A stretch of DNA of 44,189 nt from JAYWIG01 sp043789035. GTDB lineage: Bacteria; Pseudomonadota; Gammaproteobacteria; Burkholderiales; Burkholderiaceae_E. Below the pieces are notes generated by a model. That model was not told the DNA's origin. It searched no databases and worked only from the letters and a program-made list of their open reading frames with translations. The stretch lies in contig JAYWIG010000198.1 in assembly GCA_043789035.1 (NCBI GenBank), positions 1 through 44,189 of the forward strand, written 5' to 3'. Below are positions 15,371-23,021 of this stretch, piece after piece. Each line of letters opens with the position of its first letter. Positions within the stretch are counted from its first letter, which is position 1. Position numbers and translations under genes: made by a program.

Positions 15371-17434
15371 TTAATTAGCCACAAACTCTACGCGACGATT
15401 TTCCTGACGACCGGTAGCAGAACCATTGTCGGCTCTTGGCTTGGCGTCGCCATAGCCCTTCGCAGACAAACTACCCTTCGCAACACCTTTGCCTTCAAGG
15501 TAGTTCACGACGGCATTAGCTCGTTCTTGCGACAGTTTTAGGTTTGATTCTGGTTTGCCTTGGTTATCGGTATGGCCGCCAATTTCACCTTTTGCTGAAG
15601 AGTCTTTGATGAACTTCGCAAATGCGTCGAGGTTCTTATTGCTGACCGCACGAATATTGGCAGAAGCCGTATCAAACTCAACACTTAAACCAACTTCTTT
15701 GGCAGTTGATGCAGCGATAGCCGGCGCCTCTGCCTTTGGTGCTGCAGCTGGTTTCACTTCCGATGGCTTAACTTCGGCTGGCTTAACTTCGGCTTGTGCA
15801 ACTTCAGTTTTTGGAGCGTCAGTTTTTGGAGCTTCTGCTTTCGGCGCTTCTACCTTTGGTGACTCAACAGCCGTAGCTTCCACTTTTGGAGCGCTTGTTC
15901 CGCATGATTTAAACAAGAAAGCAGCAATAACAACCGCAGCCCCGAGTAACAACCATTTCCATAAGCCGCTCCCAGTTCCCGCTTTCGCAGCGGTAGTTCC
16001 GACGGCGGCGGTAGTTCCCATCGCAGCGGTGGTAGTGGCAGTGGCAGAAGTAGCCGCACCAGAAACCGAAGAAGCAACCGAAGAAGCAGCAGCAGTAGCG
16101 GTTGAGGTGGCTGCCGCAGTTACTTTTGCAGCGCTGCCTGCAACGCCGGCCACTGTTGCAGCCGCAGCTGCTGCGACCCCAGTTGCTAAAGCCGCTGGTT
16201 TTAGCCCACCGCCCATTGCTGCTTCAATCTTTGCGCCTAAATCTTTTGGTTTTGCATCTCCAGGAATTGGCTTGCCTTGTGCTGCTGCAACCACTTTTTG
16301 TGCGGCTTCAGCCATAGAGTTTGCAGCGATAATTGGCAACCCAGACTCGGCCAACATCTTCTTGCCCAAATCTTCATTCGTACCCTTCATGCGTACAACG
16401 AGCGGCACTGATAAAGATACATTCTTACAAGCAGTAATCACGCCTTCTGCGATCACATCGCAGCGCATAATTCCACCAAAAATATTCACCAAAATCGCTT
16501 TAAGATTTGGGTTCTTCAACATGATCTTGAATGCTTCAGTCACTTTCTCAGCCGTTGCGCCACCGCCAACATCCAAGAAGTTCGCGGGCTCACCGCCGAA
16601 AAGCTTGATCGTGTCCATTGTCGCCATTGCAAGACCGGCACCGTTGACCAAGCAACCAATATTGCCGTCAAGTTGAATATAGGCCAAGTCATATTTCGAA
16701 GCTTCAATCTCGGCAGGGTCTTCTTCTTCCAAGTCGCGCATCTCGACGATGTCAGGATGCCTAAAGAGCGCGTTTGAGTCGAAATTCCATTTAGCGTCTA
16801 ACGCTATAACATCACCCGAACCAGTCACGATGAGAGGATTAATCTCGGCAAGCGCAGCGTCGGTTTCCCAAAACGCGCGATACAAACCTTGCAACGCGCT
16901 AACGGCTTGGGCCAACGAGCCTTCAGGCACACCAATCTTGCGAGCCAAGCCTTCAGCTTCGGCGGTCGTCATACCGACTGCTGGATCAATCGCAACCTTG
17001 TGAATTTTCTCAGGCGTATGTTCAGCAACATGCTCGATATCCATACCGCCTTCACTGGAAGCCATCGCAACAACGCGCTGGCTTACGCGGTCCGTCACCA
17101 TTGCGACGTAAAGTTCTTTCTTAATATCAGCGCCCTCTTCGATCAACAGGCGTCTAACCTTTTGGCCTGCTGGGCTAGTTTGATGCGTGATCAACTGCAT
17201 GCCAAGAATTTCAGATGAAATCTTGCGCACTTCTTCGATTGAACGAGCGAGCTTAACGCCGCCGCCTTTACCTCGACCACCGGCATGAATTTGCGCTTTA
17301 ACGACCCATACTGGGCCGCCCAATTGCTCAGCAGCTTTTACGGCTTCATCGACAGTAAATGCGGGGATGCCACGCGGCACTCTCACGCCAAATTTGCGTA
17401 AGATTTCTTTGCCTTGATACTCATGAATCTTCAT
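15371..17434 (-). CDS. sucC: Succinate-CoA ligase subunit beta fused to a transmembrane/OmpA-type peptidoglycan-binding domain
   Basis: A single 687-residue frame. Residues 1-388 are a full SucC: ATP-grasp opening MKIHEYQGKEILRKFGVRVP, KAQIHAGGRGKGGGVKLA, AEINPLIVTGSGDVIALDAK and NIFGGIMRCDVIAEGV. Residue 388 matches the length of E. coli SucC. The frame then continues: an Ala/Thr/Ser-rich linker (389-490), a hydrophobic helix starting LWKWLLLGAAVVIAAFLF (about 491-508), a linker of repeated Lys-Val/Ala-Glu-Ala-Pro units (513-580), and an OmpA C-terminal domain (582-687) with GHTDNQG at 620 and the terminal NRRVEF. The predicted orientation is SucC in the cytoplasm and OmpA domain in the periplasm. 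Met407 is a possible internal start with only a weak GAAG before it. sucD follows after 73 bp. An in-frame fusion is certain from the sequence; its function is inferred. Confidence 0.95.
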   Translation of the reverse strand: MKIHEYQGKEILRKFGVRVPRGIPAFTVDEAVKAAEQLGGPVWVVKAQIHAGGRGKGGGVKLARSIEEVRKISSEILGMQLITHQTSPAGQKVRRLLIEEGADIKKELYVAMVTDRVSQRVVAMASSEGGMDIEHVAEHTPEKIHKVAIDPAVGMTTAEAEGLARKIGVPEGSLAQAVSALQGLYRAFWETDAALAEINPLIVTGSGDVIALDAKWNFDSNALFRHPDIVEMRDLEEEDPAEIEASKYDLAYIQLDGNIGCLVNGAGLAMATMDTIKLFGGEPANFLDVGGGATAEKVTEAFKIMLKNPNLKAILVNIFGGIMRCDVIAEGVITACKNVSLSVPLVVRMKGTNEDLGKKMLAESGLPIIAANSMAEAAQKVVAAAQGKPIPGDAKPKDLGAKIEAAMGGGLKPAALATGVAAAAAATVAGVAGSAAKVTAAATSTATAAASSVASSVSGAATSATATTTAAMGTTAAVGTTAAKAGTGSGLWKWLLLGAAVVIAAFLFKSCGTSAPKVEATAVESPKVEAPKAEAPKTDAPKTEVAQAEVKPAEVKPSEVKPAAAPKAEAPAIAASTAKEVGLSVEFDTASANIRAVSNKNLDAFAKFIKDSSAKGEIGGHTDNQGKPESNLKLSQERANAVVNYLEGKGVAKGSLSAKGYGDAKPRADNGSATGRQENRRVEFVAN

Positions 17435-17472
17435 AGGGGCCCTAGGTTAAAAATTAGGTTAAAACTAAACAT

Positions 17473-18084
17473 TCAGTTATTGGATGGCTCTTCTTGCGAC
17501 TTTACTGGCACTTGTCGGAACCACTGCGGATAAAAATCTTTGACTGCCCTGCTTTCTCGGGCAAGAGCGTGGCAGCCGTCGATGTAAAAAGGCGGTGAGT
17601 CTGCATTCGCTATCGATGAAGGTCTTCTCACTTCTCCAGCAAATGCTTGAACGGCAGCGGTTGGCATGACGGCGGTAAGCTCAGTCATATGGGTACAGCC
17701 ATGGGTTTTACCGAGTCGAATTCTTACTTCACGATTGAAATTTTTCAATAGATTAAGTCCGACTAATTGCTCGTAAGCAGGCGTAATCACTTCGCAGTAT
17801 CCTGGGTAGGGAACGCTGTGCGCCTGGGCAGACGCCGCAAGAACATCGAACTGCTCGTTGATCGTGACACAAACGGTCATGTCATGTACGGGTTCACTCG
17901 CCGATCTCGGGCCACTAGCAAGCCGAAAGTCATTCGCTTTTCGATCGGTTAAACGTGCTTCAACATCCCATAAGTTGTCTGCCCGCTTATATACTTCAAC
18001 ACGCAAGTCCCTCGTGTGTTTCAGCTCACGTTGTACACGATTATTTTCTTGGCGGTTGGAAAAATTTGGACTGCTAATGCTCAT
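17473..18084 (-). CDS. DUF2889 domain-containing protein
   Basis: A 203-residue cytoplasmic protein with no known biochemical role. The DUF2889 body includes LRVEVYKRADNLWDVEARLTD, a VHDMTVCVTINEQFDV segment, and the GKTHGCTHMTEL motif, where a conserved Cys and two His could bind a metal. In Burkholderiales this family is regularly found between recX and sucC, exactly as here, which supports a real and conserved gene. The N-terminal 20 residues are polar and unconserved. The sucC start is 38 bp downstream, so the two may share a transcript. Confidence 0.85.
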   Translation of the reverse strand: MSISSPNFSNRQENNRVQRELKHTRDLRVEVYKRADNLWDVEARLTDRKANDFRLASGPRSASEPVHDMTVCVTINEQFDVLAASAQAHSVPYPGYCEVITPAYEQLVGLNLLKNFNREVRIRLGKTHGCTHMTELTAVMPTAAVQAFAGEVRRPSSIANADSPPFYIDGCHALARESRAVKDFYPQWFRQVPVKSQEEPSNN

Positions 18085-18152
18085 ACTTCAATGAAACGCA
18101 GGCCCGTAAACATCGAGCCGATCAGATAACCCGAAAGTTTAACATGGGGTAC

Positions 18153-18168
18153 GTGACTGCCCAGTCAC
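18153..18168. repeat. Perfect 7-bp inverted repeat at the recX stop codon
   Basis: Arms GTGACTG (18153-18159) and CAGTCAC (18162-18168) are separated by two bases. The right arm covers the recX stop codon (18165-18167). No T-tract follows on the recX strand, so it is not a standard terminator; it could be an mRNA 3' hairpin or a protein site. Confidence 0.6.
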
Positions 18169-18641
18169 TCTGAATAGCTGTCAGCAGCATCGTCATCCAA
18201 TAAGCGAGATGATGAAACAATTTTTCGCACAATGTCGCCAGAAAAGCCACGCGAAATGAGAAATCGCATTTGCTTAGCTTTCTCAGCCAAATCGGCTGGA
18301 GGGTTGGTGAACTTGCGTTTCCAAACCTCCAATGCTCGATCGTACTCTGTGTTTTTCGCGCCTTCTAACGCTTGTTTTACTTTGTCTGTATCCAAGCCAT
18401 GCCCGGAGAGCTCTTGGCGCAGCCGCATCACACCGAAGCGCTGCCCCTTGCGATGAACAACCGAATCAATGAATCTGTCATTCGACAAAAAATTGAGCTT
18501 TTCCATTTCATCGAGCACCGCTTCAAGCTGCTGCTCAGACTCTGCATGCGCAAGAAGCTTCAAAGTAAGCTCCTTGCGGCTATGTTCGCGCCTAGAAAGA
18601 AGGCCGAGTGCACGACCTTTAAGAGATAGCGGCTGCCTCAT
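18165..18641 (-). CDS. recX: Regulatory protein RecX
   Basis: A 158-residue helical protein that binds RecA filaments and limits their extension. The family opening LKGRALGLLSRREHSRKEL is clear, as are LDEMEKLNFLSNDRFIDS and the three-helix repeat pattern through KQMRFLISRGFSGDIVRKIV. The gene follows recA by 28 bp on the same strand, the standard arrangement, so it is probably made by read-through from the SOS-controlled recA promoter. Length and order fit the betaproteobacterial family. Confidence 0.95.
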   Translation of the reverse strand: MRQPLSLKGRALGLLSRREHSRKELTLKLLAHAESEQQLEAVLDEMEKLNFLSNDRFIDSVVHRKGQRFGVMRLRQELSGHGLDTDKVKQALEGAKNTEYDRALEVWKRKFTNPPADLAEKAKQMRFLISRGFSGDIVRKIVSSSRLLDDDAADSYSE

Positions 18642-18669
18642 CTAAACCACTAAACTAAGCAACTCAAAG

Positions 18670-19776
18670 TTATCCCTTGGCCTCTTTTGGTTCTTTCGGC
18701 TCTTTTGCTTCTTTAGCGGCTTTAGACTCTTTTGGCTCCTTCACATCATCATCGCCTGCCATAGACTTTGCATTTACCCCGTAATGCGCACGCACTTTAT
18801 TTTCAATGTCCAGCGCCATTTCTGGGCGTTCTTTCAAGAACTCACGCGCATTGTCTTTACCTTGGCCGATACGCTCACCCATGTAGCTGTACCAAGCGCC
18901 GCTCTTCTCGACGACACCGGCGTTACTACCCAATTCAAGCAACTCGCCTTCACGGGAAATGCCTTGGCCGTAGAAAATATCAAAATCAGCTTGCTTAAAC
19001 GGTGGTGAAACCTTATTTTTCACTACCTTAACTTTGGTCTCGTTACCAACGACTTCCTCGCCCTTTTTAATCGAGCCAGTCCGGCGAATGTCTAAACGGA
19101 CAGATGCGTAGAACTTCAGCGCGTTTCCGCCAGTCGTAGTTTCAGGACTGCCAAACATGACGCCAATTTTCATACGGATTTGGTTAATGAAAATGACCAT
19201 GCAATTGGTGCGATTGATACTGCCGGTAAGCTTGCGCAAGGCTTGGGACATCAAGCGAGCCTGCAAACCAGGCAATGAATCGCCCATTTCACCTTCAATC
19301 TCTGCACGCGGCGTTAATGCCGCAACAGAATCGATTACGATCAAATCGATAGAGCCAGAACGTACCAAAGCATCAGTAATTTCAAGCGCTTGCTCGCCAG
19401 TATCGGGCTGAGAAATCAGTAAATCTTCAAGCTTTACACCGAGTTTTTGGGCATATTGAACGTCGAGAGCATGCTCGGCGTCAATGAAGGCGCAGCTGCC
19501 ACCAATTTTTTGCATTTCTGCGATCACTTGCAGAGTTAAAGTGGTTTTACCCGATGATTCTGGGCCATAAATCTCTACGACTCGGCCACGTGGCAAACCA
19601 CCAACCCCAAGTGCAATATCCAAACCCAGACTACCCGTACTGACGACTTGAATGTCTTTCACAACTTCCCCGTCGGAGAGCTTCATGATTGAGCCCTTGC
19701 CGAATTGCTTTTCGATTTGCGCAAGCGCTGCACTTAAGGCTTTTGCGCGTTCAGCTTTTGATTTTGGGTCGTCCAT
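18670..19776 (-). CDS. recA: Recombinase RecA
   Basis: A 368-residue ATP-dependent recombinase central to homologous recombination and the SOS response. The Walker A motif GPESSGKTTL, the Walker B region LIVIDSVAALTPRAEIEGE, the L1/L2 loops (ALRKLTGSINRTN; IRMKIGVMFGSPETTTGGNA) and the C-terminal domain are intact. The ATG has CGGAG 6 bp upstream. A LexA-like box lies about 90 bp upstream. The extreme C-terminus (about residues 344-368) is a low-complexity Lys-Glu-Pro repeat rather than the mainly acidic tail of E. coli RecA; that tail modulates filament formation, so its charge may matter. recX follows. Confidence 0.99.
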   Translation of the reverse strand: MDDPKSKAERAKALSAALAQIEKQFGKGSIMKLSDGEVVKDIQVVSTGSLGLDIALGVGGLPRGRVVEIYGPESSGKTTLTLQVIAEMQKIGGSCAFIDAEHALDVQYAQKLGVKLEDLLISQPDTGEQALEITDALVRSGSIDLIVIDSVAALTPRAEIEGEMGDSLPGLQARLMSQALRKLTGSINRTNCMVIFINQIRMKIGVMFGSPETTTGGNALKFYASVRLDIRRTGSIKKGEEVVGNETKVKVVKNKVSPPFKQADFDIFYGQGISREGELLELGSNAGVVEKSGAWYSYMGERIGQGKDNAREFLKERPEMALDIENKVRAHYGVNAKSMAGDDDVKEPKESKAAKEAKEPKEPKEAKG

Positions 19777-19827
19777 GGATACTCCGAGAAATAATGTGTT
19801 TGGTGATATTTGTTAGCTTACGTATTT

Positions 19828-19842
19828 GGATATTCGATATCC
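19828..19842. repeat. Palindrome between the LexA box and recA
   Basis: The perfect inverted repeat GGATAT-TCG-ATATCC lies in the recA leader, about 50-65 bp upstream of the start codon and downstream of the SOS box. It could be a second regulatory site or an mRNA hairpin. Nothing in the sequence identifies a factor. Confidence 0.45.
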
Positions 19843-19863
19843 GAACGGTAATTATGACATAAC

Positions 19864-19883
19864 TACTGTATATAAAATCAGTA
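19864..19883. promoter_or_regulatory. LexA (SOS) box upstream of recA
   Basis: TACTGTATATAAAATCAGTA agrees with the E. coli-type consensus TACTGTATATATATACAGTA at 17 of 20 positions, with CTG and CAG half-site ends intact. It lies 88-107 bp upstream of the recA start. On the recA strand a CATAAT hexamer lies just after it, so LexA binding would cover the promoter. Confidence 0.85.
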
Positions 19884-19903
19884 AAATAGCCAATGCAAGC
19901 GGA

Positions 19904-20476
19904 TTAGGCCAATGCGGTAGTTTGCTCAAACCCTGGGTTTTGGAAATTTTTTGCTGCAAATTCAAGGGCATACATCGCGGCTTGCAATCGAACCGCAGCT
20001 CTATCGCCTGGAAAATGCCTTGTTGTGGTTTCGACACGCTCAAAACCATTTGCTGTGCGAAGTGCACATCCAAAACAAACGGTTCCAACGGGTTTACTAG
20101 GTACCTCTCCAGTTGGTCCAGCAATTCCGGTCACGGAGACGGCTATTGCGGGTTTCCAATCGGTTGCACCCCGAGTAATGCCCAATTGCGCTAGCAAACC
20201 TAACGCCATTTTCGAGGCACATTGCTCAGACACCGCACCAAACATATCAAATATCGCCTCGGGCACACCTAAGAGCGCGGCCTTTGAGGCATTGCTATAG
20301 GTCACAACGCTTCTATCAAACCATGCACTAGACCCGGACCGCTCAGTTAGGGTGCGGGCAACTAGCCCTCCGGTACAAGATTCCGCAGTTCCAATAATCC
20401 ACCCGGCACTCTCTAACTTCTTACCTAAAGAGTAAGCAAGTTCGTCAAGCGCAAGATCAGTCACGAGCGCCACCAT
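19904..20476 (-). CDS. pncC: Nicotinamide-nucleotide amidase (CinA C-terminal domain family)
   Basis: A 190-residue stand-alone CinA C-terminal domain protein. Such enzymes deamidate nicotinamide mononucleotide to nicotinate mononucleotide for NAD recycling. The catalytic motif AESCTGGLVA has the nucleophile Ser33; SVVTYSN with Tyr60 and VSVTGIAGPTG are also conserved. The start overlaps the end of pgpA by 16 bp, so translation is probably coupled. It is the last gene of the rib-nusB-thiL-pgpA run. The recA promoter begins just downstream, and the LexA box sits 21 bp after its stop codon. Confidence 0.94.
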   Translation of the reverse strand: MVALVTDLALDELAYSLGKKLESAGWIIGTAESCTGGLVARTLTERSGSSAWFDRSVVTYSNASKAALLGVPEAIFDMFGAVSEQCASKMALGLLAQLGITRGATDWKPAIAVSVTGIAGPTGEVPSKPVGTVCFGCALRTANGFERVETTTRHFPGDRAAVRLQAAMYALEFAAKNFQNPGFEQTTALA

Positions 20477-21006
20477 GCGAAAACTAATAATGTAAACACT
20501 GCCGCAAGAATATCGTCGAACATCACTCCGAAACCGGATTTAAAACGACGCTCGAAATAGCGAATCGGGGGCGGCTTGACCATATCAAAGAAACGAAACA
20601 CAAAAAAGGCACCGAGTTGAGTTGAAAAACTAGCCTGTCCAGCGTCAAGCACCCAAAGTACCAACCAAAAGGCGACGAACTCGTCCCACACCATAGCGCC
20701 ATGGTCACTAATGCCTAAGTCTTTGCCAGTTCTACCGCAAGCCCAGGTCCCAATTGCGAAAGACGCAATCACAATAGCGCCCCACGCGATGTTGTAACCA
20801 GCTTCGCCAAGCCACAGGCTCCGCAACCCTGAATCAATCAGCAAAAAACCAATCCATGCCCACAATGTACCAACCGTACCGGGCATGATGGGCGTAAGGC
20901 CAGCACCGAAGCCAAACGCTACCCACCGCGAAGCCTTAAGTTTCATGAAATGGAAGCTTGGCTTCAAAACCACTCCACGAGAGGCAGAAATATCAGAAGT
21001 GCTCAT
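20461..21006 (-). CDS. pgpA: Phosphatidylglycerophosphatase A
   Basis: A 181-residue inner-membrane enzyme that removes phosphate from phosphatidylglycerol phosphate to give phosphatidylglycerol. Family motifs: FGFGAGLTPIMPGTVGTLWA near the N-terminus, WDEFVAFW in the middle, and FRFFDMVKPPPIRYFERR followed by GVMFDDILAAVF. There are about four hydrophobic segments. The first 25 residues are polar, and translation could start later at Met21. The start overlaps the thiL end by 14 bp and the stop overlaps the pncC start by 16 bp, indicating tight translational coupling. Confidence 0.96.
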   Translation of the reverse strand: MSTSDISASRGVVLKPSFHFMKLKASRWVAFGFGAGLTPIMPGTVGTLWAWIGFLLIDSGLRSLWLGEAGYNIAWGAIVIASFAIGTWACGRTGKDLGISDHGAMVWDEFVAFWLVLWVLDAGQASFSTQLGAFFVFRFFDMVKPPPIRYFERRFKSGFGVMFDDILAAVFTLLVFAWWRS

Positions 21007-21958
21007 AGGCCTTTAATTTTAAAGTGACTGGTCTGCCATCTTCATCCATCAAATCAACGCCTTCGCCCTCTTGCATCCGTCCAATCAGAGTTAAGCCAAA
21101 ACCAAATTCCTTTTGCAAAGCAATCGACAGGGCTTCGATCGCATGCCGATTACTGGCATCAGCGGTAAAAGCCAATTCATAGTCATCACCACCCGCAAGC
21201 GCAAGGTGCAATTGTTGCTCCAGTGCGAGACCTTCTAACGCGGCTGCTAGCGGCAATTTAGACACATCAATTTCTGCTCGTAACCGAGACTGCTCCGCGA
21301 CATGACCTAGATCACCCACCAAGCCATCGCTGATATCAATAGCAGCGCGAGCCAAGTGTTGTAGCCGTAACCCAAGCGCAACTCTGGGTGCTGGTCGCAG
21401 CAATCTATCCATCGCACTGGATATCGGCGCGCTGGTGAGTGGCGCATTGCTAAGCAATAGCTCAAGCGCTCTTGCAGGCCCGCCTAACGTACCTGACATC
21501 CAAATATGATCACCCGGCTGCGCAGCAGAACGACGCAACCCACCGTGCGATAACTCGCCCATCACCGTAATGCTGATAGTGAGTGGCGCACCTTCTGGCG
21601 TACGGGTTGTATCGCCACCAACAAGTTCACATTGATACTCATCAGCCAATTCAAACAGACCACGCGCAAATTCTGTTAGCCATGTCTCATCTGCGTTAGG
21701 CAAGGCAATAGCAAGTGTAAAGGCAACAGGCAACGCACCCATCGCTGCAAGGTCAGACAAATTGACAGCCAACGACTTATAACCTATGTCAAAGGGTTTC
21801 GCATCAGGCAAGAAATGCCGCCCTGCGATCAGCATATCGCTAGACACTGCCAAAGTCTTATTAGCGGAAATGAGGGCGCAATCATCGCCCATGCCTAGTA
21901 AAGCTTTGCGCGAAGGCCCCCGATAAAAAACTTTTTGAATAAGCTCGAACTCGCCCAC
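20993..21958 (-). CDS. thiL: Thiamine-monophosphate kinase
   Basis: A 321-residue kinase that converts thiamine monophosphate to the active cofactor thiamine diphosphate. Motifs of the PurM/ThiL fold are present: MGDDCALI, VSSDMLIAGRHF, LVGGDTTRTP, AIDISDGLVGDL and GGDDYELAFT. The start is a GTG, with GAGAGAG roughly 8-12 bp upstream. It lies 13 bp after nusB on the same strand and overlaps pgpA by 14 bp. The order ribH-nusB-thiL-pgpA is widespread in proteobacteria. The ThDP made here is needed by the acetolactate synthase-like enzyme at 29401. Confidence 0.97.
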   Translation of the reverse strand: MGEFELIQKVFYRGPSRKALLGMGDDCALISANKTLAVSSDMLIAGRHFLPDAKPFDIGYKSLAVNLSDLAAMGALPVAFTLAIALPNADETWLTEFARGLFELADEYQCELVGGDTTRTPEGAPLTISITVMGELSHGGLRRSAAQPGDHIWMSGTLGGPARALELLLSNAPLTSAPISSAMDRLLRPAPRVALGLRLQHLARAAIDISDGLVGDLGHVAEQSRLRAEIDVSKLPLAAALEGLALEQQLHLALAGGDDYELAFTADASNRHAIEALSIALQKEFGFGLTLIGRMQEGEGVDLMDEDGRPVTLKLKAYEHF

Positions 21959-21971
21959 GGCTGTACTCTCT

Positions 21972-22490
21972 CTATGCCTTCATCGAAAGTTCTGTGGCCC
22001 GCAACTTCATTGCGATTTTGTCGAGAACACCGTTCACATAGCGAAAACCGTCGGTGCCACCAAATACTTTAGCGAGCTCGACATTTTCATTAATCACTAC
22101 CCGATACGGAATTTCAGCGTGATGTTTTAATTCATAAGCCCCCAGCAATAGCGCCGCATGTTCAACAGGGCTCAACTCGTTAGTAGGTCGATCAACTAGG
22201 GGTACCAGCAAATCATCAAGGTCAGATTTTTCTTGAATCACGCCATGAAAAAGAGCATCGAAATGCGGCTTGTCTGCCTTGTCCCAACCTTCGAAACCAC
22301 GCACGTGCGCATCAATTGCACCAGCATCTTCGCCCGAAACCAACCATTGATACAAGCCTTGCAACGCGAACTCACGCGAACGGCGACGCGCACTTTTTGG
22401 TTTGGCACCTTTTATCGGTGCAGCAGCGTCTTTACCCGCCTGCCCTTTACCAATATCTTTCGGGTTAGGGCTTAGGTTTTGATTATTCAT
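21972..22490 (-). CDS. nusB: Transcription antitermination factor NusB
   Basis: A 172-residue RNA-binding protein that works with NusE (S10) in antitermination of rRNA operons. The helical core is clear: RSREFALQGLYQWLVS near residue 36, VDRPTNELSPVEHAALLLGA and the C-terminal IPYRVVINENVELAKVFGG and RYVNGVLDKIA. The first 33 residues are a Lys/Ala/Pro-rich extension, common in Burkholderiales NusB. The ATG is 5 bp after the ribH stop, so the two are co-transcribed. Confidence 0.96.
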   Translation of the reverse strand: MNNQNLSPNPKDIGKGQAGKDAAAPIKGAKPKSARRRSREFALQGLYQWLVSGEDAGAIDAHVRGFEGWDKADKPHFDALFHGVIQEKSDLDDLLVPLVDRPTNELSPVEHAALLLGAYELKHHAEIPYRVVINENVELAKVFGGTDGFRYVNGVLDKIAMKLRATELSMKA

Positions 22491-22495
22491 CCGGC

Positions 22496-22984
22496 TTACT
22501 CATCACTATTTTCAGATACAGCCAGGCGATCCAATGAATCCGCTAAATTGGCCATTTCTACTGCAACTTGTGCAGCCTCTCGACCTTTTACGTCCACGCG
22601 CTCTAATGCTTGCTCATCAGTGTTAGTCGTAAGTATGGCGTTTGCAATCGGAATATTGTGGTCGAGACAAACCCGCATCACGCCAGAGGCACTCTCATTG
22701 GACACAACTTCGAAATGATAGGTTTCGCCTCGAATCACAGCACCTATAGCCACTAATGCATCAAACTCATTAGATATCGCAAGCTTTTGTAGCGAATAAG
22801 GAATTTCTAATGCCCCAGCAACTGTACAAACAAAAATATCTTCCTCAGCCACGCCAAGCTTCAGTAACTCATCGACACATGCTTTGCGGAGGCCACCACA
22901 CACAGCATCGTTGAAACGAGCTTGCACGATGCCAATACGTAAGCCGTCGCCTTCCAAGTGGGCGTTAAAAATTTCTACGGTCAT
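22496..22984 (-). CDS. ribH: 6,7-dimethyl-8-ribityllumazine synthase
   Basis: A 162-residue enzyme that condenses 5-amino-6-ribitylamino-uracil with 3,4-dihydroxy-2-butanone 4-phosphate in the penultimate step of riboflavin synthesis; it normally forms hollow 60-mers or decamers. Motifs: LRIGIVQARFNDAVCGGL, VCTVAGALEIPYSLQKL and the active-site segment AVIRGETYHFEVVSNES with its conserved His. It follows the ribB gene by 37 bp and precedes nusB by 5 bp. The short C-terminal Ser/Asp/Glu tail is unremarkable. Confidence 0.97.
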   Translation of the reverse strand: MTVEIFNAHLEGDGLRIGIVQARFNDAVCGGLRKACVDELLKLGVAEEDIFVCTVAGALEIPYSLQKLAISNEFDALVAIGAVIRGETYHFEVVSNESASGVMRVCLDHNIPIANAILTTNTDEQALERVDVKGREAAQVAVEMANLADSLDRLAVSENSDE

Positions 22985-23021
22985 GACCCATTTTCCAACT
23001 TAGTTCCCAACTTACTACCGC

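Noticed and set aside
15555..16676. Long plus-strand ORF of 373 codons antisense to sucC
   Set aside because: It is an Ala/Ser/Phe-rich mirror of the low-complexity linkers and SucC core on the other strand, with no domain or Shine-Dalgarno. The minus-strand frame has clear domains.
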